Shown: in pieces, positions 1 through 6,359 of the stretch | Numbering within the stretch: position 1 is the stretch's first letter | How the letters are laid out: the number at the start of each line of letters is the position of its first letter | From: Fidelibacterota bacterium | GTDB lineage: Bacteria; Fidelibacterota; Marinisomatia; SCGC-AAA003-L08; GCA-002704045 | Direction of reading: 5' to 3' | Assembly: GCA_002704045.1 (NCBI GenBank) | Contig: PAFF01000062.1 | Location: 1 to 6,359, forward strand | DNA length: 6,359 bases | The notes under the pieces: model-generated | Database searches by the model: none | Told to the model about the DNA's origin: nothing | Seen by the model: the letters and a program-made list of their open reading frames with translations, nothing else | Translations under genes and position numbers: made by a program

Positions 1-192
1 TTCTTTGAACATATATTGTAATCGAATGATATTACCACATTCTAATACACTTGATAATAAATTTTTTTTTCTTTTTGCTCCTTTTGCCATTATAGAAATT
101 TTTCCTTTTTCTTTAGTAAAAATTCTACATATTAGGCTTGTATCACTAAAAGGTATAGTTTTTAAAACAACAGCTCTTGAATCAATAAACAA
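1..192 (-). CDS. recO: DNA repair protein RecO, N-terminal part (runs off left edge)
   Basis: RecO helps RecR load RecA onto SSB-coated single-stranded DNA in the RecF pathway of gap repair. The minus-strand frame is open for 64 codons to the window edge and encodes only the N-terminal OB-fold. It shows the usual RecO pattern: 'SRAVVLKTIPFSDTSL' (about residues 5-20), then 'FTKEKGKISIMAKGAKRKK' (about 25-43), where most RecO proteins have a GE(S/T)-type turn followed by FT..GK....AKGARR. The start is a TTG at 192-190, directly after the proS stop codon in the same frame. No ATG lies upstream, and the first internal Met is residue 34, inside the fold. An AAGG 8 nt upstream supports the TTG. 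A run of nine A at 70-62 lies in the Lys-rich segment but leaves the frame intact. The gene is cut by the window edge, so the zinc-finger and C-terminal parts cannot be judged. The identification rests on recognised motifs, not on a search. Confidence 0.85.
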   Translation of the reverse strand, partial: MFIDSRAVVLKTIPFSDTSLICRIFTKEKGKISIMAKGAKRKKNLLSSVLECGNIIRLQYMFKE

Positions 193-1665
193 TTAATAAG
201 CCTTAGCAAAAACAACCCTGTATTTAGCTGATTCTTGCGTGTAAATACATTTTAAATTTTCTGCATCGTTATTAAACGGTATACATCGTATTGTAGCTTT
301 AGTTTCTTTTTTTATTTTATCTTCAGTTTCTGTTTTGCCATCCCAACCACATTCAACAAATCCGCCAGTATTAACAATTTTTTTAAATTCTTTATAATTA
401 TTTGTTACAAATGTATTATCATCTCTGAATCTTTTTGCTGTATTAAACAAATTATTCTGAATATCATTAATCAGTTCTTGGATTTTCTTGAATCCATCAT
501 TTATTTTTACAGATTTTTTTTCATTTGTATCTCTTCTGGCAACAAATATAGAATTACTATTAATATCTCTTTGTCCAACTTCAATCCTTATTGGAACACC
601 CTTCATCTCCCATTCATTAAATTTAAATCCTGGAGATAATTTTTTTCTAGAATCCAAGTGGAAACGTATATTATTAATTTTAAATTCTTCAAAAATATTA
701 CTTAAAAAAACCTTTATTTTTTCTAAATCATCATCACTTTTAAATATTGGAATGATAACTACTTGTATAGGTGCTAATTTAGGAGGTAATCTCAATCCTT
801 TATCATCACCATGAACCATAATTAAAGCTCCAATTAATCTTGTACTAACCCCCCAACTAGTTGCATAAACAAATTCTTCTTTATTATCTTCACTTTGAAA
901 CTTAACATCAAATGCCTTAGCAAAATTTTGCCCTAAATAATGAGAAGTTCCAGCTTGTAATGCTTTTTTGTCTCCCATCATTGCTTCAATACAATATGTA
1001 TCAATAGCTCCTGCAAATTTTTCAGATTCTGATTTAGTACCAGTCAGTACAGGTACAGCCATTACATTTTCAACTACTTCTTTATAGACTTCCAACATTT
1101 TTCTAGCTTCTGCTATGGCTTCAGTTTCTGTTGAATGTGCAGTATGACCCTCCTGCCATAAAAATTCACTTGTCCTTAAGAATAACCTAGTTCTCATTTC
1201 CCAACGAACTACATTTGCCCACTGGTTTATCAAGATTGGTAAATCTCTATATGAGTTTATCCACTTTTTATACATTGACCATATTACTGTTTCAGAAGTA
1301 GGTCTAACAATAATTTCTTCATCAAGTTTAGAATCTGGATCAACAATAATACCACCACCCGATTCAGAATTTTTTAATCTTGAATGAGTTACAACAGCAC
1401 ATTCTTTTGCAAAACCTTCAACGTGCTGTGCTTCTTTTGATAAAAAAGATTTTGGTATGAATAATGGGAAATAGGCATTTACGTGACCTGTTTCCTTAAA
1501 TCTCTTATCAAATGCTTCTTTTAAACTTTCCCAAATACTATAACCGTATGGTTTTATTACCATCGTCCCTTTAACTGGACCATAATCTGCTAATTCTGCT
1601 TTTGTAATTATATCAGTATACCATCTTGAATAATCCTGACTTTTTGGGGTAACGCCTTTTGACAT
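193..1665 (-). CDS. proS: Prolyl-tRNA synthetase, type 3 (archaeal/eukaryote-like)
   Basis: This cytoplasmic class II enzyme charges tRNA-Pro with proline using ATP. At 490 residues it has the short form without the bacterial INS editing domain. The N-terminus (DYSRWY, residues 11-16; MVIKPYGYSIWE, 35-46) is typical of the family. Catalytic-core signatures are VRPTSE (120-125), the motif 2 region RWEMRTRLFLRTSEFLWQEG (154-173) and the motif 3 region ending GDDKGLRLPP (286-295). The anticodon-binding domain starts near 298 (APIQVVIIPI) and includes GVPIRIEVGQRD (356-367) and VARRD (375-379). The C-terminal domain carries Cys439, Cys461 and Cys473 and ends in the terminal Tyr (FAKAY) characteristic of this type. 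The Met start is supported by AAAGGA on the minus strand with a 6-nt spacer. The gene lies 16 bp downstream of the aldolase gene and touches recO, so it sits inside an operon. It appears intact. Confidence 0.97.
   Translation of the reverse strand: MSKGVTPKSQDYSRWYTDIITKAELADYGPVKGTMVIKPYGYSIWESLKEAFDKRFKETGHVNAYFPLFIPKSFLSKEAQHVEGFAKECAVVTHSRLKNSESGGGIIVDPDSKLDEEIIVRPTSETVIWSMYKKWINSYRDLPILINQWANVVRWEMRTRLFLRTSEFLWQEGHTAHSTETEAIAEARKMLEVYKEVVENVMAVPVLTGTKSESEKFAGAIDTYCIEAMMGDKKALQAGTSHYLGQNFAKAFDVKFQSEDNKEEFVYATSWGVSTRLIGALIMVHGDDKGLRLPPKLAPIQVVIIPIFKSDDDLEKIKVFLSNIFEEFKINNIRFHLDSRKKLSPGFKFNEWEMKGVPIRIEVGQRDINSNSIFVARRDTNEKKSVKINDGFKKIQELINDIQNNLFNTAKRFRDDNTFVTNNYKEFKKIVNTGGFVECGWDGKTETEDKIKKETKATIRCIPFNNDAENLKCIYTQESAKYRVVFAKAY
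201..205 (-). promoter_or_regulatory. Ribosome binding site for recO, inside the end of proS
   Basis: The minus strand reads TAAGG here, within the last codons of proS, and is followed by 8 nt (which include the proS stop codon) and then TTG. The motif and spacing are those of a Shine-Dalgarno site. This site decides the unusual TTG start of recO and suggests translational coupling to proS. Confidence 0.5.
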
Positions 1666-1671
1666 TTCTTT

Positions 1672-1677
1672 TCCTTT
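1672..1677 (-). promoter_or_regulatory. Ribosome binding site of proS
   Basis: The minus strand reads AAAGGA in the 16-bp gap between the aldolase stop codon and the proS start, 6 nt before the ATG. It matches a Shine-Dalgarno core (AGGA) and supports the chosen proS start. Confidence 0.6.
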
Positions 1678-1681
1678 TATT

Positions 1682-2719
1682 TTAATTTAAACATTTATCA
1701 AATTCTATTAATGTCTTATAAATATCTTTTTTTGTTATTCCGTAATGTGTAACTAATCTGAATCTATTTGGACTCGTTTCAAAAAACTTAATTCCTTTAG
1801 AATTCATTGATTTGACAAAAGACTGATCAGTAATTTTATTCGATTCCAATTTAAAAAATATTATATTAGTTTGTATATGATTTAATTGTACACTTAGACC
1901 TTTAATCTTATTTAAACCTTCAGCTAAAATTTTTGCATTATTATGATCTTTTTTTATTTGTATTGTGCAATCATCCAAAGAAATTAAACCAGCCGCTGCT
2001 ATGATTCCAGCTTGCCTCATACCTCCACCTAATACCTTACGGTGTCTTCTTGCTTTATCAATAAATTTTTTAGTACCACAAACTACTGATCCGATAGGTG
2101 CTGCCAATCCTTTTGATAAACAAAACGTAACCGAATCAACATTTTTAACTAAATCTTTAACATCAATATTTAACGATACAGCTGCATTAAATATTCTAGC
2201 TCCATCAACATGTAATTTTAAATTATTTTCTTTAGCTATAACACTTACTGATTTTATATAATTTGGTTCAATTGGACTACCAAAACACATATTATGTGTA
2301 TTTTCCAAACTAATAGCTGATGTTTTCGGATAATGAACATTATCATCTCTAACAGCATATTTAATATCATCTAAATCAATTATACCAATGTCATCATTTA
2401 ATAATTGTCTTGAATGTATTCCACCAACACTTGATATCCCTCCTCCTTCATAAACAAAAGTATGTGATTTGTGTCCTAAAATAATTTCTGTTCCTCTTTC
2501 ACAATGTGATAAAATAGAAACCAAATTACCCATAGTGCCACTTGGTACTAATAACGCTGATTCCTTTCCCATTATTTGAGCAGCTTTTTGTTCAATTTCA
2601 TTTACAGTTGGATCTTCTCCAAAAACATCATCTCCTAATAAAGAATTTGAAATTGCATCACGCATTTGATCTGATGGCTGAGTAACTGTATCACTTCTTA
2701 AATCGATAATTTTTGTCAT
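1682..2719 (-). CDS. ltaE: Low-specificity L-threonine aldolase-like PLP enzyme
   Basis: This is a fold-type I pyridoxal-phosphate enzyme of the beta-eliminating lyase/threonine aldolase family, expected to cleave L-threonine and L-allo-threonine to glycine and acetaldehyde in the cytoplasm. Its 345 residues are the normal family length. Visible signatures are the N-terminal IDLRSDTVTQP (5-15), GDDVFGEDPTVNE (29-41), VPSGTMGN (58-65, phosphate contacts), His86 as the probable cofactor-stacking residue, LENTHN (138-143), HVDGAR (170-175, Asp172 to the PLP nitrogen) and the Schiff-base lysine Lys203 in CLSKGLAAPIGS. GGGMRQAG follows at 231-238, and RFRLVTH (319-325) carries a conserved C-terminal arginine. 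The ATG start precedes the IDLRSDT motif directly, as in homologues, and a weak GGGA lies 6 nt upstream. It is the first gene of the leftward transcript and precedes proS by 16 bp. Which stereoisomer it prefers cannot be read from the sequence. Confidence 0.93.
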   Translation of the reverse strand: MTKIIDLRSDTVTQPSDQMRDAISNSLLGDDVFGEDPTVNEIEQKAAQIMGKESALLVPSGTMGNLVSILSHCERGTEIILGHKSHTFVYEGGGISSVGGIHSRQLLNDDIGIIDLDDIKYAVRDDNVHYPKTSAISLENTHNMCFGSPIEPNYIKSVSVIAKENNLKLHVDGARIFNAAVSLNIDVKDLVKNVDSVTFCLSKGLAAPIGSVVCGTKKFIDKARRHRKVLGGGMRQAGIIAAAGLISLDDCTIQIKKDHNNAKILAEGLNKIKGLSVQLNHIQTNIIFFKLESNKITDQSFVKSMNSKGIKFFETSPNRFRLVTHYGITKKDIYKTLIEFDKCLN

Positions 2720-2793
2720 TTTTTATCCCAAAACTATTTTTTAAATTTAACACTCTTTTATAAAGGCATAGAATCCAAAAATATAATAATAAA
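2720..2793. promoter_or_regulatory. Divergent intergenic region between the two transcripts
   Basis: These 74 bp separate the outward-facing starts of the aldolase and amidohydrolase genes, so promoters for both directions should lie here or just inside the genes. The sequence is strongly AT-rich with no obvious hairpin. For the minus direction I found no convincing -35/-10 pair. An in-frame stop codon at 2761-2763 excludes any longer version of the amidohydrolase with an upstream ATG. Confidence 0.6.
2747..2774 (+). promoter_or_regulatory. Candidate sigma-70-like promoter for the amidohydrolase
   Basis: TTAACA (2747-2752) and TAGAAT (2769-2774) each match the -35 and -10 consensus at five of six positions, with a 16-bp spacer. 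This would give a leader of roughly a dozen bases before the ATG at 2794. Matches of this quality arise by chance in AT-rich DNA, and Bacteroidota use a different consensus, so this is tentative. Confidence 0.3.
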
Positions 2794-4335
2794 ATGAATT
2801 TTAATTTAATTAATGGAAATATAATCACACTGGACCAATCAAACCCAATAGCAAATTCTGTTACTGTTAAAAATGACAAGATTTTAAATATTGATAACAA
2901 CAATCCAAAATATCATAATATCGATTTGTGTGGAGCAACCATTATTCCTGGTTTTGTTGATTCTCATTTTCATTTGACAAATCTTGGAAAAAGACTTGAT
3001 ATGCTAAATTTAAAAAATTGTAATTCAAGTCAGGAAATAGCAAAATTAGTTTTTGAAAAAAGTAAAACTGTAAATGATAATGATTGGATTCTAGGGTTTG
3101 GTTGGGATCAAACTAGATGGGATGAAAATGAATTTCCAAAAAAAACGCTATTAAATGATTTGAATATAATGCAACCAGTAATGCTTACACGTATTGATGG
3201 ACATTCTTGCTGGGTAAATGAGAATGCAATAAAATCTTCTGGACTAGATTCTTCGATTCAAATAGATGGAGGTGATATAGTTAATGGATGTATTCTAATC
3301 GATAATGCAATGAATCCAATACAAGAAAGCATACCAAAATCTGATGATAAAATGATTCAAAAATGGATAAAAATGGCCATTAAAATCATTATATCAAGAG
3401 GAATAACTAATATTCATGATGCTTGGCAAACATCTGATATGATTAAAAATATCAATTTTCTAATTGATAAAAATGAATTTCCTATTAGATGTTATGGAAT
3501 GCTTGCTAGCCATGATCAACAATTAATATCTCGTTATTTTAATAGTGGTCATTATAATTCAACATACTATACAATACGATCAGTTAAAGCATTTATTGAT
3601 GGTGCTCTAGGCAGTAGAGGTGCGGCATTATTTGAACCCTATAGCGATGATAAACACAATTGTGGTTTAATACTAATATCACACGATGAGTTTAATGAAT
3701 TAGCTACGAATTGTAAAAAAGCAGGATTTCAATTATGTACACATGCTATTGGAGATAAAGGTAATTCAATGGTCATAGATACATATTCAAAAACAATGAA
3801 AAATATCTCTGATCATAGATGGAGAATTGAGCACGCACAAATGGTACGCGATGAAGACATTTCTAAATTTTATAAAAATGGGATAGTACCTTCAATGCAA
3901 CCTTCACATTGTACTAGCGATATGAGATGGATGAAAGATAGATTGGGTGAGCATAGGATACATAGAATATCACGATGGAAGTCATTTATTGATAGTGGTT
4001 GTAAAATTCCTGGGGGATCTGACTGCCCTATTGAAGAAGGGAATCCTTTATTTGAATATTATGCTGCAGTTACTAGAAAAGATCATAGAGGATATCCAAA
4101 TACTGGTTGGCAACCTCAAGAATGTATATCCAGATTAGATGCATTAAAAATGTTAACAAGTTGGGGTGCTTACGGAGAATTTGCTGAACATAGAAGAGGT
4201 AAGATAAAAATAGGTTTTGATGCAGATTTTACTGTTCTGTCTGACAATATATTAACTTGTGATTTAGACAAAATTCTTAAAACAAATATATTGATGACAA
4301 TTACAAATGGTAAGATTTTAAAAAATATTCTATAA
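2794..4335 (+). CDS. YtcJ-type metal-dependent amidohydrolase (Amidohydro_3)
   Basis: This 513-residue protein belongs to the amidohydrolase superfamily, a metal-dependent TIM barrel flanked by a small beta domain made from both ends of the chain. It has no signal peptide, so it should act in the cytoplasm. The N-terminal strand segment (NLINGNIITLD, 4-14) leads to GFVDSHFHL (53-61) with metal ligands His58 and His60. Other YtcJ-type signatures are Lys265 in VKAFIDGALGSRG (264-276), His317 in THAIGD, His347 in RIEHAQ, and Asp410 in GGSDCP (407-412). The C-terminus closes the beta domain with GKIKIGFDADFTVLS (469-483). Family members hydrolyse C-N bonds of amides, N-formyl compounds or carbamates. 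The true substrate cannot be predicted. The ATG at 2794 is the only reasonable start: the frame is closed upstream at 2761 and the next Met lies beyond the HxH motif. No Shine-Dalgarno sequence is visible. The secreted-protein gene follows after 15 bp. Confidence 0.93.
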   Translation: MNFNLINGNIITLDQSNPIANSVTVKNDKILNIDNNNPKYHNIDLCGATIIPGFVDSHFHLTNLGKRLDMLNLKNCNSSQEIAKLVFEKSKTVNDNDWILGFGWDQTRWDENEFPKKTLLNDLNIMQPVMLTRIDGHSCWVNENAIKSSGLDSSIQIDGGDIVNGCILIDNAMNPIQESIPKSDDKMIQKWIKMAIKIIISRGITNIHDAWQTSDMIKNINFLIDKNEFPIRCYGMLASHDQQLISRYFNSGHYNSTYYTIRSVKAFIDGALGSRGAALFEPYSDDKHNCGLILISHDEFNELATNCKKAGFQLCTHAIGDKGNSMVIDTYSKTMKNISDHRWRIEHAQMVRDEDISKFYKNGIVPSMQPSHCTSDMRWMKDRLGEHRIHRISRWKSFIDSGCKIPGGSDCPIEEGNPLFEYYAAVTRKDHRGYPNTGWQPQECISRLDALKMLTSWGAYGEFAEHRRGKIKIGFDADFTVLSDNILTCDLDKILKTNILMTITNGKILKNIL

Positions 4336-4350
4336 ATTATAAAAATAATA

Positions 4351-4428
4351 ATGACTATTAATAAAAAAAATAAAAATCAAAAAACTTCAATCGTATTATT
4401 ATTTTTTTCAATAATTAATACACAACAA
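4351..4428 (+). other. Probable signal peptide of the secreted protein
   Basis: Residues 1-26 have a positively charged start (five Lys in the first eleven residues), a hydrophobic stretch of about eleven residues (12-22, TSIVLLFFSII) and a polar end at NTQQ. No ideal AxA cleavage site is visible and the hydrophobic core is short. Export is therefore supported mainly by the extracellular-type domains that follow. Confidence 0.5.
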
Positions 4429-6359
4429 TTTTTCCCAGGTTCAGATTTTACTTTTCCTAATTCAGAACAAGCTTCAGAAAATGGAAATGATAGTTTTACG
4501 CAAGACGATGCAATTTCATTTGAGTTCAATTTTTCAAGTTTAAATAATTTTTCATCTTTTCCTTTCTTTGGAGAAAATAAAACTAAATTTCATATAAGTT
4601 CTAATGGGCTACTAACTTTTTCTTTACCTGATAATGTACCTTTGGGAGGAAGACAAAACCTTTGGAATAATAGCGATTATATGCCCTGTAATGAAAATCC
4701 TGAGATTTTATGTCAATCATGGAATAACGAAGACGAAAAGATAGATATTTTTGTTAATGATGTTATAGCACCATATTGGCAAAATTTATTCAATGATGAT
4801 CTAAATGATATTAAATATTATGAATTTGAATCCAATGACTCTCTAGCATTAATTATCCAATGGTCATACGCTTATCCTTACGGTGAAGCACAACATACTT
4901 TTGTAATTCAAACTATTTTGTGGACAAACGGTGATATACAATTTCAATATAACGACGGGTTAGGAACAACCATACCAACATCAGAATTACAATCAGCAAC
5001 AATTGGAATAGAAAATGCTTCAGGTACGGAAGCAGCTATATATTCATTTGGAGACAATCAAAGTAGTCTTTTTAGATTAATTAATACCTCGAATGCAATT
5101 TATTTTTCTGCAATAAATGATGGTTACGAAATAGATTTAAATTATCCAAAATGGAATTTATCTCTCCTATCTTGTGATGAATTTTGTAATGTTGATTGTG
5201 ATGAATTTTGTTATAGTAACGATGGTGATAATTGTGGTGATGAACGTGTTAAATCTTTTTATTGTCCAGATTCAGTTCCCCCTGGTTGGGTAATAGATTG
5301 TTCAGACTTAGATGATACAAACCCAGATGATTGTAGTAATGATGAAAATGATGAATGTAATTATATAGTTATTTTAGGAGATACTTCTTGGGATGGATGG
5401 ACGGGTAATATTTTAACCGTAGGAGATTCGACATACACTACTACTGAAACATATAGCGAATTTTGCTATCCTGGTCCATTGGGTGTAGATATTAAATTTG
5501 GAAACGGTGAATATGAATATGAATGTTTTTGGAGCGTTGTAGATCTTAATGGTAATGAATTAATAAACATGCCAGCCCAACAACAAGGTGGCGATTTTAA
5601 TAGTGGCTATTATAATTCGGTTGAATATCAATGTATTTTAGATTATAACATTGATTATGAAGATGACGATCAAGATGGATTTTGTAATGAACTTGAAGAT
5701 CAATTAGTACTAGGATGTACTGATGTTAGTGCTTGCAACTTTAATGAAGAAGCAAATGAAGATGATAATAGTTGTAATATACCAACATCTTGTGATTTAT
5801 GTAATGAAGATGGAAGTATTAACTATAATGGTGCGCTAGATGGAATTTGTGAAACGTGTATTAATGGTGGAATTCAGAACAATGATGATGATGATGACAG
5901 TATATGTAATGATGCTGATGATTGTTTTGGGGATTTAGATGTATGTGGAATCTGCAATGGTGATGGAATAGAAGCAGGAGAATGCGATTGCGATGGAAAT
6001 ATTGAAGACTGTAATGGTAATTGCGGTGGGGATGCTATAATTGACGAATGTGGAATCTGTGGTGGTAATGGAATACAAGTAGGAGAATGCGATTGCGATG
6101 GAAATATCGTAGACTGTAATGGTGAATGTGGCGGTAATGCTATCCTTGACGATTGTGGAATCTGCAATGGTAACAGTAATCCATTTTATTGCGATGGCGA
6201 AATTAATGCAGATATTATTTGTAATGATGTAAATGCAATTAATTATAATCAAATAGGAGCCTGTGATGCAGATTCAACAAGTGTTTTAATAAATGCAAAT
6301 GATGGTGGATTTGCTGCAATTACTACAGATGATCCATCAAAAATTATTGGTGTTTTTAT
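4351..6359 (+). CDS. Large secreted Asp/Cys-rich multidomain protein, N-terminal 669 residues (runs off right edge)
   Basis: The frame is open from the ATG at 4351 to the window end, giving 669 codons without a stop. Residues 1-26 look like a weak signal peptide: several Lys, then a short hydrophobic TSIVLLFFSII. Residues about 56-255 resemble a nidogen-like beta domain (FPFFG at 70-74, SSNGLLTF at 83-90, IAPYW at 139-143, TNGDIQFQY at 192-200, ATIGIEN at 216-222). Residues 275-336 are Cys/Asp-rich and MopE-like. Residues 336-428 form a beta module around GDTSWDGWTGN (343-353). DDDQDG (438-443) is a possible calcium loop, followed by GCTDVSACNFN (455-465). From 532 there are 35-residue Cys repeats, and from about 633 the Cys content drops as another segment begins. 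Such mosaics are typical of large surface or secreted proteins of marine bacteria. Adhesion or cation binding is plausible but not shown. The C-terminus, where a type IX secretion signal or anchor might lie, is outside the window. The gene lies 15 bp after the amidohydrolase gene, in the same reading frame beyond its stop, and has no Shine-Dalgarno sequence. The reading frame is certain; the function is unknown. Confidence 0.88.
   Translation, partial: MTINKKNKNQKTSIVLLFFSIINTQQFFPGSDFTFPNSEQASENGNDSFTQDDAISFEFNFSSLNNFSSFPFFGENKTKFHISSNGLLTFSLPDNVPLGGRQNLWNNSDYMPCNENPEILCQSWNNEDEKIDIFVNDVIAPYWQNLFNDDLNDIKYYEFESNDSLALIIQWSYAYPYGEAQHTFVIQTILWTNGDIQFQYNDGLGTTIPTSELQSATIGIENASGTEAAIYSFGDNQSSLFRLINTSNAIYFSAINDGYEIDLNYPKWNLSLLSCDEFCNVDCDEFCYSNDGDNCGDERVKSFYCPDSVPPGWVIDCSDLDDTNPDDCSNDENDECNYIVILGDTSWDGWTGNILTVGDSTYTTTETYSEFCYPGPLGVDIKFGNGEYEYECFWSVVDLNGNELINMPAQQQGGDFNSGYYNSVEYQCILDYNIDYEDDDQDGFCNELEDQLVLGCTDVSACNFNEEANEDDNSCNIPTSCDLCNEDGSINYNGALDGICETCINGGIQNNDDDDDSICNDADDCFGDLDVCGICNGDGIEAGECDCDGNIEDCNGNCGGDAIIDECGICGGNGIQVGECDCDGNIVDCNGECGGNAILDDCGICNGNSNPFYCDGEINADIICNDVNAINYNQIGACDADSTSVLINANDGGFAAITTDDPSKIIGVF
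4516..5115 (+). other. Nidogen-like beta domain within the secreted protein
   Basis: Residues about 56-255 carry the order seen in nidogen-like domains of bacterial secreted proteases and adhesins: PFFG, a strand ending SSNGLLTF, an IAPYWQNL turn, alternating strands (ALIIQW, HTFVIQTILWTNGDIQFQY) and SATIGIEN followed by IYSFG. Cys113 and Cys121 fall in an insert and could form a disulfide. The assignment is by motif memory and its boundaries are approximate. Confidence 0.6.
5173..5211 (+). repeat. Direct 15-bp repeat encoding CDEFC twice
   Basis: TGTGATGAATTTTGT occurs at 5173-5187 and again, identical, at 5197-5211, a period of 24 bp or eight codons. It duplicates residues 275-279 as 283-287. 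The exact DNA identity suggests a recent local duplication. Confidence 0.75.
5173..5358 (+). other. Cys/Asp-rich MopE-like metal-binding segment
   Basis: Residues 275-336 begin with two copies of CDEFC and continue NDGDNCGDE (290-298), C305, PPGWV (310-314), DCSDLDDTNPDDC (316-328). The order DGD..GD, Cys, P.GWV, D.DD.NP resembles the repeated 'putative metal-binding' motif of MopE-type secreted proteins, here with extra cysteines. Metal binding is inferred from acidic and Cys content only. Confidence 0.45.
5884..5898 (+). repeat. Short GAT-triplet tract encoding poly-Asp
   Basis: Four GAT triplets and one GAC encode Asp512-516. Triplet slippage here would change the Asp count without shifting the frame. 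A tract this short is probably only modestly variable. Confidence 0.7.
5944..6171 (+). repeat. 105-bp tandem repeat (35-residue Cys repeat), two full copies plus a partial third
   Basis: Copy 1 is 5944-6048 (residues 532-566), copy 2 is 6049-6153 (567-601), and copy 3 begins at 6154 (residue 602) but diverges after about six codons. Full copies differ at 17 of 105 bases by my count, with no indels. Each reads CGIC(N/G)G(D/N)GI, then GECDCDGNI, DCNG(N/E)CGG and AI(I/L)D(E/D), with seven... cysteine-bearing positions identical between copies: all cysteines are conserved while most changes fall at silent or non-Cys codons. The in-phase cysteines suggest disulfide-bonded or metal-binding units. 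A degenerate relative (DDCFGDLDVCGIC) leads into copy 1. Confidence 0.9.

Noticed and set aside
62..70. Nine-A run (minus strand) in recO as a phase-variation switch.
   Set aside because: Long A runs are expected in AT-rich, Lys-rich coding DNA. The frame is intact and RecO is not a typical phase-variable protein.
5..196. Plus-strand 63-codon frame at the left edge.
   Set aside because: The opposite strand encodes a recognisable RecO N-terminus. The plus-strand peptide is Phe/Ile-rich, as expected antisense to Lys/Asn-rich coding DNA.
488..814. Plus-strand 108-codon hydrophobic frame.
   Set aside because: It lies wholly inside proS on the opposite strand and covers the conserved anticodon-binding domain; a shadow frame.
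1965..2261. Plus-strand 98-codon frame.
   Set aside because: It is antisense to the PLP-binding core of the threonine aldolase gene and has no recognisable features.
2691..2903. Minus-strand 70-codon hydrophobic frame spanning the divergent region.
   Set aside because: It overlaps the starts of two well-supported genes, shows no Shine-Dalgarno site and reads as AT-rich antisense noise. A small membrane protein cannot be fully excluded but nothing supports it.
3947..4138. Plus-strand 63-codon frame in another phase.
   Set aside because: It lies inside the amidohydrolase gene across the conserved GGSDCP region and has no independent support.
5944..6171. Regularly spaced repeats as a possible CRISPR array.
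   Set aside because: The repeats are contiguous with no unique spacers, have a 105-bp unit that is a multiple of three, and vary in a protein-coding manner.
5874..6252. Two overlapping minus-strand open frames giving Ser/Pro/Gln/His-rich and Ile/Thr-rich peptides.
   Set aside because: They are antisense to the 105-bp Cys repeats. Low-complexity composition and periodicity come from the repeat, and the plus-strand frame is clearly coding.

Overview
The window is AT-rich bacterial DNA with five protein genes packed almost end to end. Three run leftward on the minus strand: a low-specificity L-threonine aldolase-like gene, proS, and the start of recO, which leaves through the left edge. Two run rightward: a YtcJ-type amidohydrolase, and the first 669 codons of a very Asp/Asn/Gly/Cys-rich secreted protein that leaves through the right edge. 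The two groups diverge from a 74-bp intergenic region at 2720-2793. No stretch above 100 bp lacks a gene. I saw no tRNA, rRNA, mobile element or CRISPR array.

The organism is probably a marine bacterium of the Neomarinimicrobiota (SAR406) or Bacteroidota. The clues are the short type-3 (archaeal/eukaryote-like) ProS, the strong AT bias, and the surface-protein modules 'GCTDxxACNFN...DDNSC' and 'CGICNGDG...CDCDGN...DCNGxCGG'. From memory, such modules are common in secreted proteins of those marine lineages. Shine-Dalgarno-like sequences before proS and recO fit Bacteroidota less well, because that phylum rarely uses them. This placement is an inference.

The minus-strand genes look like one housekeeping transcript. 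The aldolase ends 16 bp before proS starts. The recO frame begins at a TTG codon touching the proS stop codon, with AAGG 8 nt upstream, so recO is easily missed when only ATG starts are considered. The products serve amino-acid metabolism, tRNA charging and recombinational repair. They share a transcript but have no obvious common pathway.

On the plus strand, the amidohydrolase is separated by 15 bp from the large secreted-protein gene, so the two may be co-transcribed. The secreted protein reads as a mosaic: a weak signal peptide, a nidogen-like beta domain, a Cys-rich MopE-like metal-binding segment, a 'DGW' beta module, a DxDxDG-like acidic loop, a GCTD/ACNFN module, and tandem 35-residue Cys repeats encoded by 105-bp DNA repeats. 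It is the least ordinary thing here. I see no defence system, toxin-antitoxin pair or other clear new multi-gene system.
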